64,000 bases of DNA. Origin: Pseudomonadota bacterium (GTDB taxonomy: Bacteria; Pseudomonadota; Gammaproteobacteria; Burkholderiales; Burkholderiaceae_C). Each line of letters opens with the position of its first letter. Position 1 is the first letter of the stretch. The stretch is taken from assembly GCA_963205335.1 (NCBI GenBank), contig CAUJIM010000024.1:1-64000 (forward strand), written 5' to 3'. The notes under the pieces are model-generated. The model saw only the letters and a program-made list of their open reading frames with translations, was not told the DNA's origin and searched no databases. This document shows positions 60,842 through 64,000 of this stretch, one piece after another. Both the position numbers and the translations under genes were made by a program.

Positions 60842-61897
60842 TCAGGCCGCTTCGTGCATCGGCACGCCGCGCTGGCCGCTGGCGCGGTTGGGCGGCATGC
60901 CCAGGCGGCGCAGCGTCTCTTGCGCGGAGCCCCACTGGGTGCCGGTCTGGTAGATGCGGTGCGCGTCTTCGCCGGTGGCCACCTCGCGATGGAGTTCGCG
61001 GGCGATGCTCACCATTTTCTCGATCTGCTGCACCGAGGTGGCGCGCTTGCCGTCGGGGCCGAACAGCGTGTCCTCGATGCCCACGCGCACGTGCAGGCCC
61101 AGCGCAATCGCCATGGTGTTCATGGGCACCACGTTGCGGTTCAGGGTTTCCAGCGTGAGGACCGCGCCGTCCGGCGTCCGGCGGATGAATTCCATCATGT
61201 CGGCCGGGTGCAAGCCGGACAGGCCGCCGCCGATGGCCACGTAGTTGAGGTTGAGCGGGCCGCTGTAGATGCCGCGCCGGATCAGGCGCTCGACGGTTTC
61301 GAGCTGGGCGATGTGCCCCAGCATGAAGTGCGGCTGGATGCCGCTGGCCACCAGGCGGCGGATGTGCTCCGCTTGCCACCCCGGGTTGGACGGGATGACC
61401 ATCTCCCGATACGCCTCCTGCAGCGCAGGATCCGTGAGCGACGTCCCGGCCACATCGGCATCGGTCATCAGCTCCATGATGTTCATCTGGCTGGTGTTGA
61501 TGGCCACGGTCACCTGGTCGGGCCGAGGGGTGAGCTCGGCCAGCATGTGGCGCGTGTCGTCGCTCAGCCATTTGGCGGTCTGGCCCTCGTTCTCGGGTGC
61601 GAACGAGATCGATCCTCCCACCTGGATGACCATCTTCGGCACGGCCACGCGCAGGCGCGCCAGCATCTCGTTGAACATGGACAGGCGCTTGCTGCCCTTG
61701 CCGTTTGCTTCGCGCACGTGCAGGTGCAGCACGGTGGCCCCGGCGTTGTAGCAATCGACGGCTTTCTGGACCTGATCGTCCATCGTCACCGGAATGTCGT
61801 CGGAGTCGCCAGGCACCCATTGCGGGCCATAGGGCGCGACCTGGATCACGAGCTTCTCCTGGTTCTCCGGCAGCAGCGAGTCGTCGAGAAAATGCAT
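60842..61897 (-). CDS. BKACE (beta-keto acid cleavage enzyme, DUF849 family)
   Basis: A 351-residue TIM-barrel enzyme. BKACEs use acetyl-CoA to cleave a beta-keto acid into acetoacetate and a new acyl-CoA. Metal-ligand His residues appear in LHLHVREANG (His58, His60) and the barrel carries further HLH-like and GGG-rich segments (YVAIGGGLSGLHP). The ATG at 61897 is preferred; the frame before it overlaps the regulatory gap. It is the first gene of the run and divergent from the AraC-type gene. The substrate class cannot be read. Confidence 0.92.
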   Translation of the reverse strand: MHFLDDSLLPENQEKLVIQVAPYGPQWVPGDSDDIPVTMDDQVQKAVDCYNAGATVLHLHVREANGKGSKRLSMFNEMLARLRVAVPKMVIQVGGSISFAPENEGQTAKWLSDDTRHMLAELTPRPDQVTVAINTSQMNIMELMTDADVAGTSLTDPALQEAYREMVIPSNPGWQAEHIRRLVASGIQPHFMLGHIAQLETVERLIRRGIYSGPLNLNYVAIGGGLSGLHPADMMEFIRRTPDGAVLTLETLNRNVVPMNTMAIALGLHVRVGIEDTLFGPDGKRATSVQQIEKMVSIARELHREVATGEDAHRIYQTGTQWGSAQETLRRLGMPPNRASGQRGVPMHEAA

Positions 61898-61992
61898 GGG
61901 GACAGTCCTTTTCAGTGGTGGTCGATTCAGTCGATCGGCAGGCCAGAGGCCCTTGGAACCAGGAAAGTATCGGGATCCCCCCGGATGCATAT

Positions 61993-62009
61993 TTGACATA
62001 TTGCGTCAA
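61993..62009. promoter_or_regulatory. Candidate operator dyad in the divergent BKACE/AraC gap
   Basis: TTGAC (61993-61997) and GTCAA (62005-62009) form a perfect inverted repeat with a 7-base spacer, in the 148-base gap between two divergent starts. The arms also resemble -35 elements on both strands, so binding could control both directions. Confidence 0.5.
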
Positions 62010-62045
62010 TAATTTGATCGGTCACGACACCCCGGGAAACCCCTT

Positions 62046-63134
62046 ATGGCCTACTTTGCCCGCAGCGCCAGCCTGATCAACTACATCGAAATCTCAAGAA
62101 CTCTCGGCATCAATCCTTATGTGCAGCTGAACGACGCGGGCATCGACCGGGCCGCGCTGCTCGATCCCGACAACAAAATACCCATCCCGGCCATCGCCCG
62201 CCTGCTGGAGGCCTCGGCGAAGGCCGCGCGGGTCGACGATTTCGGCCTGCGCATGGCCGAGACGCGGGAGTTTTCCAATCTGGGGCCGCTGAGCCTCGTC
62301 GCCCGCAAGAACCCGACGCTGCGCACCACGCTGGAGTCGATGGCGCACTACCTGCGGCTGCAGAACGAAGCGATTTCCATCCGGCTCGAGGAGAGGGAAG
62401 GCATCGCCTTCATCCGGGAAGAAATCATGGGCGGCTACGGATGCTCGTTGAACCAGTCGATGCAGCTGACCACCGGAGTGATCTACCGGATGCTGAGCAC
62501 CTTCCTTGGCGCCGCCTGGAAGCCGCGCCGCGTTTGCTTCGTGCAGCGGCAGCCGGTGCATCGCGAGGTCTTCACACGGCTGTTCGGAACCTCGGTCGTG
62601 TTCAACCAGGACTTCGATGGCATCGCGTGCCTGGCATCGGACCTCGACGTCCTGATCCCCTCCTACGACCCGATCATGGAGCGGCAGACGAAGCAGTACC
62701 TCGATACCATGCTCGCGCGCTCCGAAGCCGCGACGAGGGACAGGGTGAAGATGCTCATCGGCTCCCTGCTCCCGTCGGGCACCTGCTCCGCCGAACAGGT
62801 CGCGCATCGCCTGGGCCTGCAGGTCAGAACCCTGCAGCGCCGCCTCCGGGGCGAGGCGTACTCGTCCATCCTGGATGCCGTGCGCGCCGAGCTGGTCATC
62901 GGCTACATCGAGAATTCAGAGCGCCCGTTGTCCGATGTCGCCTCGCTGCTCGGCTTCTCGTCCCTGAGCGCGTTCTCCCGCTGGTTCGGGCACCGTTTCG
63001 GGTGCAGCGTTTCCCGATGGCGCCGCGCCAACGCCAGCGGCGCCCACTTGCATGGGCCTCCGCAAACTATCAAAAAAAGAGCTGCTTGCGCAGCTCCAAC
63101 GGGCGCTGGCGCCGGTTTTATTACTGAACCTTGA
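62046..63134 (+). CDS. AraC-family transcriptional regulator
   Basis: A 362-residue regulator with an N-terminal arabinose-binding-like domain (PF12625 type; FGLRMAETREFSNLGPLSLVA) and C-terminal HTH (VAHRLGLQVRTLQRRLRGE; SDVASLLGFSSLSAFSRWFGHRFG). It is divergent from the BKACE gene, so it very likely controls that operon. The last 22 residues (TIKKRAACAAPTGAGAG...) come from a dispersed repeat copy. The stop overlaps the convergent LivK-type gene by 14 bases. Confidence 0.92.
   Translation: MAYFARSASLINYIEISRTLGINPYVQLNDAGIDRAALLDPDNKIPIPAIARLLEASAKAARVDDFGLRMAETREFSNLGPLSLVARKNPTLRTTLESMAHYLRLQNEAISIRLEEREGIAFIREEIMGGYGCSLNQSMQLTTGVIYRMLSTFLGAAWKPRRVCFVQRQPVHREVFTRLFGTSVVFNQDFDGIACLASDLDVLIPSYDPIMERQTKQYLDTMLARSEAATRDRVKMLIGSLLPSGTCSAEQVAHRLGLQVRTLQRRLRGEAYSSILDAVRAELVIGYIENSERPLSDVASLLGFSSLSAFSRWFGHRFGCSVSRWRRANASGAHLHGPPQTIKKRAACAAPTGAGAGFITEP
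63067..63120 (+). repeat. Dispersed repeat copy J, in frame at the end of the AraC gene
   Basis: CTATCAAAAAAAGAGCTGC and the trailing GGTTTTATTACTG match the consensus. The internal arms are altered to CTTGCG and GGGCGCTGG. It codes the C-terminal tail of the AraC-type regulator in the same frame as copy E in rlmL. Confidence 0.65.
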
Positions 63135-64000
63135 ACTTGCCGTCCACCACCTTCATCATCACGCCGGTATCGGGCGTGTAGCCCCAGTGGTCCTGCGCCG
63201 TCCAGTCGAGCACGCCATGGGCGACGATGGTGCGCCCCATCTGCTCGAAGGCGTCGCGCAGCGCCGCGCGGAACTCCGGCGTGCCGGGCCTGGCTTTCTT
63301 GAGCGCGATCGGCACCGCCTTCTCCAGCACGATCATCGAGTCGTAGGCGTGGCCGGCGAACTGGTTGCGCGAGCCCGGGCCGTAGGCCTTCTCGTACTGC
63401 TGCACGAACTTGATCGCCTCGGCCTTGGAGGGGTGCGCGTCGGGCAGCTGCTCGGCCAGCACCGCCGGGCCTGAGACCACGTAGGTGCCCTCGACCGCCT
63501 TGCCGCCCACGCGCATCAGGTCGCTGGTGGCGGCGGCGTGGGTCTGGTAGCTCGTGCCCTTGTAGCCGCGCTCGACCAGCGCCACCTCGGGCATGGCCGC
63601 GCCGCTGCCCGAGGCGACGACGAGGATGGCCTGCGGGTTGGCCGCGACCAGCTTGAGCGCCTGGCCGGTCACGCTGGTGTCGGCGCGCGCGAAGCGCTCG
63701 ACGGGGCCGAACTTGATGCCCGCGGCCTCGGCCTGCGGCTTGAAGTCGTTGAGCCAGGTCTCGCCGTAGGCGTCGCTGTAGCCCAGGAAGCCGACCGACG
63801 TGATGCCCAGCTTCTTCATGTGCCCGATCACCGCGTGGCCCATCACGGCGTTGGACTGCGGCAGCCGGAACAGCCAGTGGTCCTTGCCCGCCGGCGTGGC
63901 CACCGGCGACCAGGCGATCTGCGGCGTGCGCGATTCGTCGGCCACCTGCGCCATCGCCGCGGCCACCGGCGTGGCGACCGAGCCCATGAGCACGTCCACG
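63121..64000 (-). CDS. Branched-chain amino acid ABC transporter receptor, LivK type (partial)
   Basis: The last 292 codons of a periplasmic type I receptor (Peripla_BP_6); the start lies past the right edge of the window. ASIGGSV-like ligand-pocket sequence is not visible, but FLGYSDAYGETWLNDFKP, ILVVASGSGAAMPEVALVERGYKGT and YDSMIVLEKAV fit the family. In betaproteobacteria many of these bind aromatic or aliphatic acids. The 3' end overlaps the AraC gene by 14 bases. Confidence 0.9.
   Translation of the reverse strand, partial: VDVLMGSVATPVAAAMAQVADESRTPQIAWSPVATPAGKDHWLFRLPQSNAVMGHAVIGHMKKLGITSVGFLGYSDAYGETWLNDFKPQAEAAGIKFGPVERFARADTSVTGQALKLVAANPQAILVVASGSGAAMPEVALVERGYKGTSYQTHAAATSDLMRVGGKAVEGTYVVSGPAVLAEQLPDAHPSKAEAIKFVQQYEKAYGPGSRNQFAGHAYDSMIVLEKAVPIALKKARPGTPEFRAALRDAFEQMGRTIVAHGVLDWTAQDHWGYTPDTGVMMKVVDGKFKVQ

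Noticed and set aside
1-64000. CRISPR arrays, tRNA or rRNA genes, prophage
   Set aside because: No regularly spaced direct repeats, tRNA-like cloverleaf runs, rRNA stretches or phage structural genes were seen by reading both strands.

Overview
The window is GC-rich, densely coded chromosomal DNA from a betaproteobacterium, most likely a Comamonadaceae member (Acidovorax/Alicycliphilus-like). The signs are orphan Bug-type periplasmic receptors, dispersed palindromic repeats of a kind I associate with this family, and the gene order mnmG-rsmG-parA-parB with a cluster of parS-like sites, which usually lies near the chromosome origin. I see no rRNA, tRNA, CRISPR array, prophage or intact insertion sequence. 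The species call is inference.

Layout. 1-8.7 kb: aroK, a PACE efflux pump, an enoyl-CoA hydratase/isomerase-like protein, a beta-ketothiolase, a 324-base gap with two perfect DnaA boxes, an intradiol dioxygenase, a SpmA-SpmB fusion, rdgC, and envelope proteins (Spy-like, PagL-like, NlpC/P60). 8.7-14.6 kb: a MOSC protein and a copper island (copA, copZ, cueR-like) in which two promoters share a MerR-type architecture; a CPA2 antiporter lies between them. 14.6-23 kb: ene-reductase, GST, then mnmG-rsmG-parA-parB with four parS-like sites, a membrane-anchored methyltransferase and a CsgG/peptidoglycan-binding lipoprotein. 23-35 kb: MFS transporter, FAD-linked oxidase, cobalamin adenosyltransferase, thioesterase, zinc-ribbon protein, uracil/xanthine permease, HD-GYP protein, and the minus-strand run lptA-lptB-rpoN-rlmL-PIN. 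35-40 kb: a MarR-controlled set of three Bug receptors and a sulfatase. 40-53.5 kb: Tat-type DsbA-like protein, a MITE-like element, SPOR protein, argS, PsiF-like protein, DUF2214 protein, LysR, malate synthase G, SGNH lipoprotein, PBP4, then tsaB-rimI-(psi-like gene) and corA with a possible leader peptide.

53.7-63.1 kb is the most unusual part. It is a one-direction run of a BKACE enzyme, two SDRs, a full ABC uptake system, an HSL-type hydrolase and an enone reductase. It is read away from a divergent AraC-type regulator and ends in a MarR gene. It looks like an uptake-and-degradation pathway for an unidentified carboxylic acid or ester. The window closes inside a LivK-type receptor gene.

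Gene calls rest on recognisable motifs, start codons, overlaps and ribosome-binding sites read directly from the sequence. Substrates of the catabolic operon, the Bug receptors and the sulfatase cannot be read from sequence alone.
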